This document shows positions 17,834 through 27,137 of a stretch of DNA of 64,000 bases, in pieces; position 1 is the stretch's first letter; every line of letters starts with the position of its first letter. The notes beneath the pieces were generated by a model. The model was given only the letters and a program-made list of their open reading frames with translations. It did not search any database and had not been told where the DNA came from. Both the position numbers and the translations under genes were made by a program. Origin of the DNA: Eubacterium sp. AF36-5BH (GTDB lineage: Bacteria; Bacillota; Clostridia; Lachnospirales; Lachnospiraceae). The DNA lies in contig NZ_QTVG01000008.1 in assembly GCF_003460505.1 (NCBI RefSeq), positions 1 to 64,000 of the forward strand, in the 5' to 3' direction.

Positions 17834-20529
17834 AGTCCTAATTTTCCTTTTATTATACTTGTTAAATTCTCACTGTTTTTGTAATTGTTTTCCTTTACCT
17901 TGTCTCTAATATTGTTTCTTTTGCTATCAGAAATTTCTATATAATACTTTGCCTGACTGCTATTTGTTCTTTTTATAGAATCTTGCAACTTGCCACTTAA
18001 GCTTCTACTCCATTTGGAATTAGCATCTAAAGTTCCAATATATTTTTCAGATATAAAGCGTACTCTCTGCCCACTTAAATCTGTATTTAACACATAGACT
18101 TTCATTGTTCCATAGGCTGTCACTTTTTTATCTGCCGAATTAGTTACAATCTTAATTGTATATTCTTTTATTTCATTAGTATTCAGGTAATTTTCTGCCT
18201 GTATGTCATTGCCTGTAACCAAGGCTGTATCCATATTTCTTTCTTTAATACTTACTACTTTTAAAACATATTTATAACCTGTATGTAAGTCATCATCTAC
18301 TTTTACTTTCTTTAAAATCTCGTCTTTATTTAAAACTATCTTTTGACCGACCACATAATAACGGTCTGTGGTAGTAATGTATATTTCGTTCACAGTTATT
18401 TTTTCCCATATTGCATGTAATGTTAAATCTGCATTTCCACTATAAATACTTCCCGGACTATACTTTATTCCGTTACCATTTTCACTTGTGTTCCAATGTT
18501 TTTGTGTATTTAATTCATAACCTGCTCTTTCAACATTTTTTGTACTAAGATTAATATTTTCATTCCAGTATTTGTGCTGACTATTAGGCATCCCCGTCAC
18601 TATATCCTGACAGTTTTTTTCATACCTTATGGAATACTGCCGGCTTATAATAATCCAATTGTCCTCATAGCCACTTACTTCGTCTGTAGGACGTAATATT
18701 TTAGAACTACCATTACTTGTGCAGGTATATTTTTCTTCTCCATTTGCATAATATAATTCATCACTCCCCTTTTTATTTCCATAACCTACTTTTATGATTT
18801 TTGTACCGGGAGCTTCTTCTTCCGAATTAATTTTTGCAATAAAGCCACTTTTTCTACTTAAACTGCCCGTAATTTCCACATACTTATTTTTCTTTAAATA
18901 TACATTGTTATTATCATTAAAATAAATACTTCCTTTGATTTTTAACAAACCATTTACATATATTCCCTGACCGTTATTGCCTGTTTTGTTTCCGTATATT
19001 TCACCGCTTTTAAAAGTCACATCACCATTATTTATATGAATTCCACCACCACTTTTTACCCCTTCATTATTAGACAACGTGTTTTTTGAGAAAATGACTT
19101 TGTTAGCAACTACAAGACCACCGCCTTTTCCTTGTGCGTAATTATTATCAATAACAGAATCTGTTATTTCTACATAGTCATTGTCGATACCTACTAACTT
19201 GCTTGGAAAATTAATGGCTCCGCCATCATTTACACTTTCATTTTGAGAAATATTTGTATTTTTAATTATTATTTTTGAAGAACCTGAGCTTCCACCATTT
19301 CCACAGGATATGCCGCCACCATTATCCTTAGTTAAGTTATTAGAAATTGTTCCACCATAGATTTTTGTTTCTCCGCCGGCATTCTTTCCACTACCACCGT
19401 TGCACCTGATTGCTCCGCCATTACCTTTGGCATTGTTTGAACTTATTAAAGGACCTTTTCCATTTTTTCCAATAGTTAAATTTGCCCCATATCCTGAAAA
19501 TATGGCTCCACCTGATAAACCTGCACTATTCTGTTTTATTGTGCCGTTCTCAACTGTACAATTTGAACTACCACTTACAAATATTGCTCCGCCCTCTTCT
19601 TCTGCTACACAATTAGATATTGTTCCACCATTAATTTTGATGGTACAACCATCCATGCCAAAAATGCCACCGCCTTCTGTATATGATTTGCACTGATTAA
19701 TTACAGCATTATTATTTATTGTTACACTTCCTTTCTTCACTCCAATGGCCCCGCCGTCAGAACCTTCACAGTTTTCAATAGTTCCATTTAAAATTAAAGT
19801 TCCAAAAGTGCAAATTGCAGAACCGCCGTCCTCTTCCTTATTATTCATTACATTTTTCACTACGCAATTACTGTTTATTGTTGCTTTAGTTCCGCTTTTT
19901 AAATAAAGCCAGCCTGAGCTTCTCTTTTTAGTAGAAAAATTACTTTTGTTTCCACCTAAAGTTAAAGTCTTACTTTTTATGGCCGTAACACCCATGTCTA
20001 TCTCGGCAGTTCCACTTAAAGTCATACAATATTTAGGATACTCGCCTCCATTTATTGATTTTTCTCCATCTGATGTTCTTTTTAATGTTACATTGCTATC
20101 ATAGGCATAAATTTTAAATTTCCCCTTACTAATTGCTATGTTCCTTGTTATTGTTATTGATTTTTTTACACCCACGTAAACCCATGACTTTGTAAATTTT
20201 GTAAGCAATACATCTCTTAGTTCATCCTCAATTGATACAATATACGGATCTTTTGCCGTACCTGAACCAGCTAAAGCATACACACTATTAAAGAAAAATG
20301 CTGTACTAAAGCCTAAAGCCAAAATAGTCACTATACTAATTTTGATACCAGTCATTTTCATACAGTTTATTATATATTTTTTTAAATTCGCCTTTTTGTT
20401 TTCTATTATTTCTAATAGATCCACCTTTATTCTTTTTAACAAATTCATTCCCCAATTTATATTTACATTTCGATTTTTTCTTTTATCTTTTCTTTTACTT
20501 TTTCTTTGTTTTTCAACTTTATCTGGCAT
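17830..20529 (-). CDS. Large beta-helix surface protein with InlB-type repeat
   Basis: An 899-residue exported protein. A very basic N-terminal tail of about 60 residues is followed by a hydrophobic helix ('IVTILALGFSTAFFF…YALA'). Residues about 130-560 hold many short repeats of the 'GGAI…G…I.NC…' type, expected to form a right-handed beta-helix. 'AGYELNTQKHWNTSENGNG' ending 'LTLHAIWEKI' is an InlB/Listeria-Bacteroides repeat, and the last 200 residues are an unrecognised helical tail. ATG 20529 is chosen over the TTG nine bases earlier. It overlaps the upstream minor subunit gene by 11 bases. Likely the adhesin displayed or exported by the Tad-like system (inference from operon position). 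Confidence 0.75.
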   Translation of the reverse strand: MPDKVEKQRKSKRKDKRKNRNVNINWGMNLLKRIKVDLLEIIENKKANLKKYIINCMKMTGIKISIVTILALGFSTAFFFNSVYALAGSGTAKDPYIVSIEDELRDVLLTKFTKSWVYVGVKKSITITRNIAISKGKFKIYAYDSNVTLKRTSDGEKSINGGEYPKYCMTLSGTAEIDMGVTAIKSKTLTLGGNKSNFSTKKRSSGWLYLKSGTKATINSNCVVKNVMNNKEEDGGSAICTFGTLILNGTIENCEGSDGGAIGVKKGSVTINNNAVINQCKSYTEGGGIFGMDGCTIKINGGTISNCVAEEEGGAIFVSGSSNCTVENGTIKQNSAGLSGGAIFSGYGANLTIGKNGKGPLISSNNAKGNGGAIRCNGGSGKNAGGETKIYGGTISNNLTKDNGGGISCGNGGSSGSSKIIIKNTNISQNESVNDGGAINFPSKLVGIDNDYVEITDSVIDNNYAQGKGGGLVVANKVIFSKNTLSNNEGVKSGGGIHINNGDVTFKSGEIYGNKTGNNGQGIYVNGLLKIKGSIYFNDNNNVYLKKNKYVEITGSLSRKSGFIAKINSEEEAPGTKIIKVGYGNKKGSDELYYANGEEKYTCTSNGSSKILRPTDEVSGYEDNWIIISRQYSIRYEKNCQDIVTGMPNSQHKYWNENINLSTKNVERAGYELNTQKHWNTSENGNGIKYSPGSIYSGNADLTLHAIWEKITVNEIYITTTDRYYVVGQKIVLNKDEILKKVKVDDDLHTGYKYVLKVVSIKERNMDTALVTGNDIQAENYLNTNEIKEYTIKIVTNSADKKVTAYGTMKVYVLNTDLSGQRVRFISEKYIGTLDANSKWSRSLSGKLQDSIKRTNSSQAKYYIEISDSKRNNIRDKVKENNYKNSENLTSIIKGKLGL

Positions 20530-20863
20530 ACCCCTCAATCACCCCCTGCTTGCTTAAGCCATTACCAAACAGGCTAAACACCGGCATTGTAATGCTGTAT
20601 TTTAATATTACAAGTCTGCTTGGCTGTTCATTGTAAATAGTCAAATCTTCTATCTCCAAAGTGTATCCTTTTTCGCCTGCCTCACTTTTACACTGGCTTA
20701 TAACCTGGTCATTACAGTTACTATCCTCTATTCTATTTACAGCCACATTATAAAAATCTCTTGCATTAGATACCTGATTGTTGCTGCTAATAAAAGAGGC
20801 AAACAATATGCACCCTAAAGTTATTGCAATTACAATCGAAAACATTTCTATTGCTACTCTCAT
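20519..20863 (-). CDS. TadE/pseudopilin-like protein
   Basis: 114 residues with an N-terminal hydrophobic helix ('FSIVIAITLGCILFASFI'), then 'QVSNARDFYNVAVNRIEDSN', a helix-and-strand arrangement typical of TadE-like or pseudopilin minor subunits. There are two cysteines in the outer part. It is preceded by GAGTGAAAT and separated from the upstream gene by only three bases. Function inferred from layout and neighbours. Confidence 0.65.
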   Translation of the reverse strand: MRVAIEMFSIVIAITLGCILFASFISSNNQVSNARDFYNVAVNRIEDSNCNDQVISQCKSEAGEKGYTLEIEDLTIYNEQPSRLVILKYSITMPVFSLFGNGLSKQGVIEGYAR

Positions 20864-20866
20864 ATT

Positions 20867-21271
20867 TCACTCCACTATTACGTTTATGTATTTTGTGCAT
20901 GCAAGTCCATTGTCTGACTTAACAACACATTTCAGTTTATAAATTCCCTTTTTTTTAAAATCTATATTTCCGTATACTTTGATTTTGTTTGATATGTCTT
21001 TTCCTGTATAATCTTTTGCTTTAATATATTTTGAATAATCAAATTCCTTACTTAAATACTCAAGATATATAACCTCCTGGCCTTCAATAACAGGATATTT
21101 GTCTTTACTTTCTTTTAAAAATTTTTCATTGCTTTGACTTTTTTCATTTTTGTATTCAGGTGTTATTTGGTTCCATTTGTTTTTACATAACCCACAGGTT
21201 ATTACAACAACCATAATTCCAATTAGACCATATAAAATTATTTCTCCATGCTCGCTTAAAAAATTCTCCAT
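20867..21271 (-). CDS. LSEHG-motif membrane protein with Ig-like outer domain
   Basis: 134 residues starting 'MENFLSEHGEIILYGLIGIM', a short N-terminus before a single transmembrane helix. The outer part ends in a beta-rich domain ('YSKYIKAKDYTGKDISNKIK', 'KGIYKLKCVVKSDNG') that resembles bacterial Ig-like/cadherin-type folds (DUF5011-like). The first residues repeat the motif seen in the 46- and 34-residue neighbours, so it looks like a pilin-type helix fused to a display domain. Confidence 0.6.
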   Translation of the reverse strand: MENFLSEHGEIILYGLIGIMVVVITCGLCKNKWNQITPEYKNEKSQSNEKFLKESKDKYPVIEGQEVIYLEYLSKEFDYSKYIKAKDYTGKDISNKIKVYGNIDFKKKGIYKLKCVVKSDNGLACTKYINVIVE

Positions 21272-21403
21272 ACCTAATCACCTTGCACCTTATACTTTTT
21301 AATAATCATCCTTTGTTTTTTTAAAAAACAACACTTTATATTTCTCCCTAACTAATAACATCTTTTATTTCCTTATCTTCTATCTTCTTAAAATGCTAAT
21401 ATA

Positions 21404-21544
21404 TTACTTTCCAATAACAGAATTTATCTCATATTCATCCATATTTCCTACTGCTGCCATGGCTGCCAAAATCAAAATAATAAGTAATACCGATATAATT
21501 CCGCTAATTAATGTTTGTCCATGTTCTGATAAAAATTCTTCCAT
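21404..21544 (-). CDS. Mini-pilin-like peptide (46 aa)
   Basis: A 46-residue product starting 'MEEFLSEHGQTLISGIIS' with one hydrophobic helix and an acidic tail. It has the same 'FLSEHG' start as the 134-residue neighbour. The ribosome site GGGAGAAAAGG lies upstream. Size and a single helix recall Flp-type major pilins, but there is no Flp processing motif and no prepilin peptidase gene nearby. Confidence 0.65.
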   Translation of the reverse strand: MEEFLSEHGQTLISGIISVLLIILILAAMAAVGNMDEYEINSVIGK

Positions 21545-21590
21545 ATAACCTTTTCTCCCTTCTCCTATTTTTCAAATATCTTTAACAAAA

Positions 21591-21695
21591 CTATCCTGTT
21601 ACTTTTTCTAATATTTCGTAAAATCCTGTTATTATAATCACAAATAAAACTCCATATATTATGCATTGACCTGCCTCTGATAATAATATTTTCAT
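21591..21695 (-). CDS. Mini-pilin-like peptide (34 aa)
   Basis: A 34-residue product 'MKILLSEAGQCIIYGVLF…' consisting of a short N-terminus and one helix, preceded by AAGGTGGTGAGCAA. 'LLSEAGQ' corresponds to 'FLSEHGQ' of the next gene. It sits between the TadB/C-like gene and the 46-residue gene in the same operon. Confidence 0.55.
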   Translation of the reverse strand: MKILLSEAGQCIIYGVLFVIIITGFYEILEKVTG

Positions 21696-21719
21696 TTGCT
21701 CACCACCTTCCTTAACACC

Positions 21720-23033
21720 TTAACCATTGATAACATTTGCCACTGACGAGGTAAACACAATAATCATTAAAATCATGTCAATCATAATTTTCACTACGCC
21801 AACTGTCATTGGAACTGCTGTAAACATTGTTGCCGCTCCTATTTTGTCATTATTCTTCATCTGTTCACCCTGTTGTGTAAGCTTATTGTTCCTGTCAATA
21901 ATCGAATTAATCTGTTTATCCGACTGCTCTTTTCCTAACTGATTCATTGAATAAAACATTTTAAGAGATGATTTAATATCCTCCAATTCCAGTTCCCGTA
22001 AAAAGTTATCATAAGGCTCAATCCCTACCGGATATTGCTCAAAATCTATTAGTAGTTTTCTAACTGGTCTTTTTAAAACAAAAGGCAAATTACCGTAAGA
22101 ATTTTCTATTGCCGATTGCACTGTCTCATTCTGTAAATTAATTGCCACTTCTCTTATCCAGTCCGGAAAAACCTTCTTGATTTCATTTTCCAAAGTTTTC
22201 TTTGCTTTTTTGTATGTAAGTCTTTCCATAATACTTAATTTTTCTTTGTCATAGTACGCCTTCTCAACTAAAATATAATATTTTACAACCATATTATCCT
22301 GCAGAGATTGTTTCTCCTTTATCCAGTCAAAATTTAATTTTTTCATAATAAGCAAATAAGAAAATAGCATCAATAAAATTACAACAGTTGAACAAATTTG
22401 ATAAACAATATGATTAGTATATCTGTATTCTGCCGGAATTAAATATGCCATAAAACCACAGGTTATTAGCGTTGAAAAAATGGATATTATTACATTCCTT
22501 TTTACCCTGTTTACATTTTTTATAAATAGAGATGTTCTATCCCCCCACTCTTTTATATCTTCTAAAAGAATGTCTAAATAATTTTCATATTCACCGCCAT
22601 GCTGTTCTATTTTAATCAGAAATTCATGTAGGGACCTTAATCGTTTACAATCATATTCCCGTCTTATAATCTCTAAGGATTCTTCATATATTTTGTCAGT
22701 CATTTTTGAATCTATGTTTACTATAACTTCCTCAATGATTTCTTTCATTCTATTTGAACTTACCTTCTGCGCATCTGACAGGGCAAGTCGTATTTTCGGT
22801 TGTTTCTTAAAGGAATAAATCATCTGTTCCATGTAAAGAAGCACATCATGGAATTTTCTTAAATAACCTTCCCTTTTTCTTTCTTCTTTTTGAAAAAAGA
22901 AATTAAATGCTATGGCTGCCAACAGACAAACAGCTATACCCAAAGGATCTAGTTTATAGACTAAACACACAATAATTACTACTGCCAGAATCTTCGCCGA
23001 ATCCTTTATTATCTGCAATATTTTTTCTTTCAC
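21720..23033 (-). CDS. TadB/TadC-like type II secretion F-domain protein
   Basis: 437 residues with two hydrophobic segments near the N-terminus, two in the middle ('VIISIFSTLITCGFMAYLIP', 'CSTVVILLMLFSYLLIM') and two at the C-terminal end. The cytosolic helical part 'LRSLHEFLIKIEQHGGEYEN' fits the T2SF fold of the platform protein of Tad pili. Canonical Tad loci have two such proteins, TadB and TadC. Here there is one long protein, so it may do both jobs. It follows the ATPase gene by 16 bases. Confidence 0.75.
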   Translation of the reverse strand: MKEKILQIIKDSAKILAVVIIVCLVYKLDPLGIAVCLLAAIAFNFFFQKEERKREGYLRKFHDVLLYMEQMIYSFKKQPKIRLALSDAQKVSSNRMKEIIEEVIVNIDSKMTDKIYEESLEIIRREYDCKRLRSLHEFLIKIEQHGGEYENYLDILLEDIKEWGDRTSLFIKNVNRVKRNVIISIFSTLITCGFMAYLIPAEYRYTNHIVYQICSTVVILLMLFSYLLIMKKLNFDWIKEKQSLQDNMVVKYYILVEKAYYDKEKLSIMERLTYKKAKKTLENEIKKVFPDWIREVAINLQNETVQSAIENSYGNLPFVLKRPVRKLLIDFEQYPVGIEPYDNFLRELELEDIKSSLKMFYSMNQLGKEQSDKQINSIIDRNNKLTQQGEQMKNNDKIGAATMFTAVPMTVGVVKIMIDMILMIIVFTSSVANVING

Positions 23034-23049
23034 TCATTTCCTCCCTTTT

Positions 23050-24057
23050 CTATCTTATAAATGGATTATCAATACCTTGTAATTTAAACTTTCGCAATAT
23101 ATCTTCCGGTATATCCTTAGTTAAAATTTTTCCATCCTCATATATCATAACTTTTTCATTTTTTTCGTTATGTCTTGATAAGCACATAACCTGTGCTATG
23201 TGTCTTGTTATTTTTTCTCCCTGTTTAACATTTGAATGTAACACTACACCAATATCTATGAAAGAATACACATCATTCTCATTTATGTTTTCTCCCATAT
23301 TTCTTAATCGGTCAGGAATTTTACCGGCATCATCAAGATGAATTGTTGTTAAACAGTGAACTCCTGCTGATATATTTTCTAAAAGATATTTAACTTCTTT
23401 TCCTCTTGCCTCAGCCAGTAAAACCCAAGTTGGCAACTGTCTCTTGCTTGCCTTCAATGCCTCTGCATAACCAAAGTTTTCACTTACTTTTATTTCAACA
23501 CAATCTTTATCCGGATTTATTGCCGCATATCTAAGCTCCAAATTATCTTCTATCGTGTAAACTCTTTCATATGCCGGTATATAACCTGTTAAATATTTTA
23601 TGTATTCTGTTTTTCCCACTCCCGGAAGCCCTCCTACAATCACTGTACAATGAGCTTTTATTGCATTCTCCATAAATGCGTCAATCTCCTCTGTGCAATA
23701 TTCTTCCGAAATTAATCTGTCCTTATTAATTCTTCTTATTGCCGGAGTTTTTCTAATACTAATACTTATTCCTGTATTCGTCACAGAGTCGTGTAGTATG
23801 GATATTCTTAAATTCTCTGTTTCCGCTTCTAATAAAGGGTTATTTTGATTAAACTGAACATTCATTAGGTTGCTTATTCGTGTATAAAACTGTTTTATAA
23901 AAATATCATCTAATTTGAAATTGTTAACTTTATATCTTCCTTTTTCCAAATGATTAATCCATAATTCCCTACTCCAATTAATGTCCGTTATATTATCGTC
24001 TAATATATATTTTAATAAATCGCCAAAGGCTCTATCCGGTAATGACAGTTTTCTCAT
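23050..24057 (-). CDS. CpaF/TadA-type secretion ATPase
   Basis: A 335-residue hexameric ATPase of the VirB11/CpaF family, shorter than usual CpaF because the N-terminal extension is reduced. Walker A is 'GGLPGVGKTEY' (residues 142-152). The Asp/Glu-box region 'YTIEDNLELRY', the Walker B equivalent 'PTWVLLAEARGKEV' and the His-box 'VHCLTTIHLDD' are all present, so it should be active. It powers assembly of the fibre or secretion through the TadB/C-like platform. Confidence 0.9.
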   Translation of the reverse strand: MRKLSLPDRAFGDLLKYILDDNITDINWSRELWINHLEKGRYKVNNFKLDDIFIKQFYTRISNLMNVQFNQNNPLLEAETENLRISILHDSVTNTGISISIRKTPAIRRINKDRLISEEYCTEEIDAFMENAIKAHCTVIVGGLPGVGKTEYIKYLTGYIPAYERVYTIEDNLELRYAAINPDKDCVEIKVSENFGYAEALKASKRQLPTWVLLAEARGKEVKYLLENISAGVHCLTTIHLDDAGKIPDRLRNMGENINENDVYSFIDIGVVLHSNVKQGEKITRHIAQVMCLSRHNEKNEKVMIYEDGKILTKDIPEDILRKFKLQGIDNPFIR

Positions 24058-24107
24058 CTTTCTACTCCTGACCTCTTAATATTAATTGTTACACAAATGC
24101 TATTTCT

Positions 24108-24290
24108 TTAATTTCCCGAAGGAATCTTCCCAGCTACTGAACCAAATGTTACAGATGATGAGTAGCTCTCTACAACGTCCTTCACTGCATTACTGATAAT
24201 CGGTCCTATTACATAGGCAACACCAACTAACAGTAGAATACAAACTGCGATAAAAATCGTTTTTCCGTGTTCTTGTAGGAATACATCCAT
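24108..24290 (-). CDS. Mini-pilin-like peptide (60 aa), first gene of Tad operon
   Basis: 60 residues starting 'MDVFLQEHGKTIFIAVCILL', one hydrophobic helix, then 'NAVKDVVESYSSSVTFGSVAG'. The C-terminal part resembles the tail of Flp pilins. It has a strong ribosome site (AAGGAGGTAGATATAT) and first position behind the promoter, consistent with a highly made major subunit. The N-terminal 'FLQEHG' is shared with the other small proteins of the locus. Confidence 0.7.
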   Translation of the reverse strand: MDVFLQEHGKTIFIAVCILLLVGVAYVIGPIISNAVKDVVESYSSSVTFGSVAGKIPSGN

Positions 24291-24337
24291 ATATATCTAC
24301 CTCCTTTTTTATTCCAAATAAATTGCCCTTAGGGGAT

Positions 24338-24373
24338 TGATTTTTATAATAGACTAACCAGCTATAAAAATCA
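24338..24373 (-). promoter_or_regulatory. Leader hairpin of Tad-like operon
   Basis: A perfect 11-bp stem, TGATTTTTATA / TATAAAAATCA, with a 14-base loop in the untranslated leader between the promoter and the first mini-pilin gene. Possibly an mRNA stability or attenuation element; there is no T-run after it. Confidence 0.5.
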
Positions 24374-24430
24374 CATTTTCCTTGCTTTGTTTCATCATAT
24401 ACACTACGTTGCTATTTATTCGGTGTTTGT

Positions 24431-24459
24431 ATATTATCACGTTTTATTTATATAGTCAA
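24431..24459 (-). promoter_or_regulatory. Promoter of Tad-like operon
   Basis: TTGACT (24459-24454), exactly 17 bases, TAATAT (24436-24431) on the minus strand. It is the only good promoter seen for the nine-gene block ending at 17465. Confidence 0.75.
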
Positions 24460-24551
24460 CATATTTTTATGTTTCTTTTTTTCTAAACGCACTTAATTTA
24501 GAACAAAACCAATCACTGGCGTAATTCTTTGCCCCCGCTATGCCTCCGTTC

Positions 24552-24640
24552 ACAACTATTTTCTTCTCGCACCAGGGTGCCTCCCTAGTGGACATTCATT
24601 TATGTAATAAGAATTTATGAAGGAATTTCTTATTACACAA
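24552..24640. repeat. About 90-bp double-hairpin repeat, copy A
   Basis: Shares with 36752-36840 the blocks ACAACTATTTTCTT, GCACCAGGGTGC, TCCCTAGTGGA and a TAATAAGAA…TTTCTTATTA hairpin in the same order. The first hairpin pairs CACCAGGG with CCCTAGTG. Both copies lie next to the terminator of a minus-strand gene, between that gene and a gene or promoter reading away. Confidence 0.75.
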
Positions 24641-24694
24641 AAAAACTGTGCATCAGCTAGTTACATAATTCTTTCACTAACTAATACACAGTTT
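24639..24694 (-). terminator. Terminator of the CobL/CbiT-like gene
   Basis: Arms AAACTGTGTATTAGTTAG and CTAGCTGATGCACAGTTT followed by TTTTTGTG on the minus strand, 30 bases after the stop codon. Confidence 0.85.
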
Positions 24695-24724
24695 TTATAA
24701 TTTTATATTTTATTATTTTGTAAT

Positions 24725-25630
24725 TTATTTTTCACCTGTAATAATCCATGGTGATGGTTGTGCCACAAATATGCTGTTCTTGTCTGTTTTTGATACTGTT
24801 ATCTGCATTACCTCAGTTACATTAATTCCATGTTTTTCAAGGATGTATTTAATGTCTGATAAAATATCCAACTCCAATGTGTAGAACATTAATTTAATGT
24901 TAGGATTAATTGCAAGCAAACTTATAATATCATCCTCAATATGTTCTTTAGTTGCAACAATAAAAGCAATTCTTGGTGTTGGCAGATTCTTTAATGTTTC
25001 CTCTTTCAAATCAGAGATAATCTCAATGTTATGTACACCAAATTTGTCCACATTTTCTTCCATTGTTCTGTATGAACCTGCATCTCTTTCATCAGCAATA
25101 ATAACGCCTTCATAAGCAACCATTGAGGATTCGATAGCTATACTTTCTGAATTTACCATTAACGCTACATCACTTACGTCTAATTCCAACTTATTCATAA
25201 TTACTGAACGGATTTCGTGACCAACGTATTTTACAGTTCCCATTGAAAAATTATCATTCTTCATACCGAAAATCATTGATTCTCTTGTATTTTCATTAAC
25301 TATAAAAATAACTGTTGGGCCTGAAATTCCATCATCCATTAAGTCGCTTACCTTACAGTGTTTCATTTCTGATGGTTCATAGCCTGTACCATAGTACATT
25401 TCATAATCACCATATCCTGCTTCCCAACATTTATATAACATATTGCTGTGTGTTTCATCTGCAAAAATTAAAATCATTTTGTGTGTAGCGATTGTTGCCA
25501 AAATGTTACGTCTTTTTCCACATGTGTTTAACATTTTAATTTTTTCAGGACTAACTTCCTTCAAATCAGCTACATACTCCATCCACTTCAACATTTGGGA
25601 TGTTGTAAATTGTACTTTGTTATTTTCCAT
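24725..25630 (-). CDS. CobL/CbiT-like protein with eroded methyltransferase site
   Basis: 301 residues. The C-terminal half follows the order of precorrin-8W decarboxylase/methyltransferases (CbiT, or the C-terminal half of CobL): 'VNSESIAIESSMVAYEG' in place of the glycine-rich SAM loop, then 'VIIADERDAGSYRTMEENVD', 'LPTPRIAFIVAT' and 'VTEVMQITVSKTDKNS' ending 'PWIITGEK'. The N-terminal half could be a relic of the CbiE-like half. The usual D-x-G-x-G-S loop is not recognisable, so SAM binding is doubtful. No other cobalamin genes are nearby. ATG 25630 with AGAGGAACATA is chosen over a longer frame to 25672. A structural or regulatory role rather than corrin synthesis is likely (inference). 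Confidence 0.6.
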   Translation of the reverse strand: MENNKVQFTTSQMLKWMEYVADLKEVSPEKIKMLNTCGKRRNILATIATHKMILIFADETHSNMLYKCWEAGYGDYEMYYGTGYEPSEMKHCKVSDLMDDGISGPTVIFIVNENTRESMIFGMKNDNFSMGTVKYVGHEIRSVIMNKLELDVSDVALMVNSESIAIESSMVAYEGVIIADERDAGSYRTMEENVDKFGVHNIEIISDLKEETLKNLPTPRIAFIVATKEHIEDDIISLLAINPNIKLMFYTLELDILSDIKYILEKHGINVTEVMQITVSKTDKNSIFVAQPSPWIITGEK

Positions 25631-25683
25631 TATGTTCCTCTTTCTATTGCCTTGTCTTTTATGTAATTTCATTTAACCATCAA

Positions 25684-25722
25684 CATGCAACTCTTTCTCA
25701 TTTTTCGAAGAAGAGTTGCATG
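25684..25722. terminator. Hairpin between fucO and the CobL-like gene
   Basis: A perfect 12-bp stem CATGCAACTCTT / AAGAGTTGCATG about 90 bases downstream of fucO. The tail is not T-rich, so termination efficiency is unclear. Confidence 0.5.
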
Positions 25723-25812
25723 TAATGCTTCCTGTTCACTCACTACCTTATGGTAGAAATTATATTTACTTCTGCCCTCTATACTATTAAGGTCCAATAA
25801 TGAGTCGCGAAA

Positions 25813-26961
25813 TTATAATAATGACTTATATAATTCCTTAATTTCTTCTACAGATGTATCTCTTGGATTGCCCGGTCTGCATGCATCATCATAAGCTGAC
25901 TGTGCTAAGAAATCTAAATCTTTTGGATCTACAATTTCCTTTAAGTCTACTGGAATTCCTACATCCTTTGATAACTGTTTTACAGCATCAATTGCTGCTT
26001 TTCTGTATTCTTCAACAGACATTTTTTCAGTTCCTTCAACGCCCATTGCTGCTGCAATATATTTATACTTGTCGCCTGTAGCTTCTGCATTATATTCCAT
26101 TACAGTTGGCAAAATAATGGCATTTGCAACACCATGTGGTGTATCATAAACAGCGCCTAAAGGATGTGCCATTGAATGAACTATTCCTAAACCTACATTT
26201 GAAAATCCCATACCGGCAACGTACTGACCAAGAGCCATACCTTCTCTTCCTTCAGGTGTGTTTTCTACTGCCCCTCTTAAACTCTTTGATATAATTTCAA
26301 TTGCCTTAAGATGCATCATGTCGGTCATTTCCCAAGCAGCCTTTGTTGTAAAGCCTTCAATTGCATGTGTTAATGCGTCCATTCCTGTAGCTGCTGTAAG
26401 TCCTTTTGGCATTGATGACATCATGTCCGGATCAATAAACGCAACAACCGGTATGTCGTGTGGGTCTACACAAACCATCTTTCTATTCTTTTCAGTATCA
26501 GTGATTACATAATTAATTGTAACTTCTGCTGCTGTTCCTGCTGTTGTTGGTACCGCAAAAGTAGGTACAGCCGGCTTAGTTGTAGGTGCCACGCCCTCTA
26601 AGCTTACAACATCTGCAAAATCAGGGTTATTAATAATAATTCCTATAGCTTTTGCTGTGTCCATTGATGAACCGCCACCAATGGCAATTATGTAATCCGC
26701 ACCTGATTTCTTAAATGCTTCAACACCTGTTTTTACATTTTCAACTGTTGGGTTTGGCTTGATGTTAGAATAAACTTCGTATGCTAAATTTGCTCCTTCC
26801 AAAACATCTAAAACCTTCTTTGTTACACCAAACTTAATTAAGTCCGGGTCTGAACAAACAAATGCTTTTGCAAAGCCTCTTCCTTTTGCTTCTGTAGCTA
26901 TCTCGCCAATAGCTCCTGCTCCGTGATAAGATGTTTCATTTAAAATAATTCTATTTACCAT
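25813..26961 (-). CDS. fucO: Lactaldehyde reductase (iron-containing alcohol dehydrogenase)
   Basis: A 382-residue group III alcohol dehydrogenase very close to FucO over its whole length, reducing L-lactaldehyde to 1,2-propanediol with NADH in fucose/rhamnose fermentation. 'IGGGSSMDTAKAIG' is the nucleotide-binding loop, 'PTTAGTAAEVT' follows, and metal ligands lie in 'ATGMDALTHAIEG' and 'GIVHSMAHPLGA…TPHGVAN'. Ribosome site GGAAAGGAGTATAT. Divergent from nth. No fucose isomerase or aldolase gene is in the window. Confidence 0.92.
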   Translation of the reverse strand: MVNRIILNETSYHGAGAIGEIATEAKGRGFAKAFVCSDPDLIKFGVTKKVLDVLEGANLAYEVYSNIKPNPTVENVKTGVEAFKKSGADYIIAIGGGSSMDTAKAIGIIINNPDFADVVSLEGVAPTTKPAVPTFAVPTTAGTAAEVTINYVITDTEKNRKMVCVDPHDIPVVAFIDPDMMSSMPKGLTAATGMDALTHAIEGFTTKAAWEMTDMMHLKAIEIISKSLRGAVENTPEGREGMALGQYVAGMGFSNVGLGIVHSMAHPLGAVYDTPHGVANAIILPTVMEYNAEATGDKYKYIAAAMGVEGTEKMSVEEYRKAAIDAVKQLSKDVGIPVDLKEIVDPKDLDFLAQSAYDDACRPGNPRDTSVEEIKELYKSLL

Positions 26962-27137
26962 ATATACTCCTTTCCGTGACTAAAAATCACTATGGTACGT
27001 TCTTTTTTATAAATATAATTATAACACTCTTTTTAAATAAAAAAACTAAAAATACTGTGAAATATTTATTAAAGCTATGGTATAATTCAATGTACAAAAA
27101 CAAGATTTATATATTTATTTTCACAAAGGATTTTATT

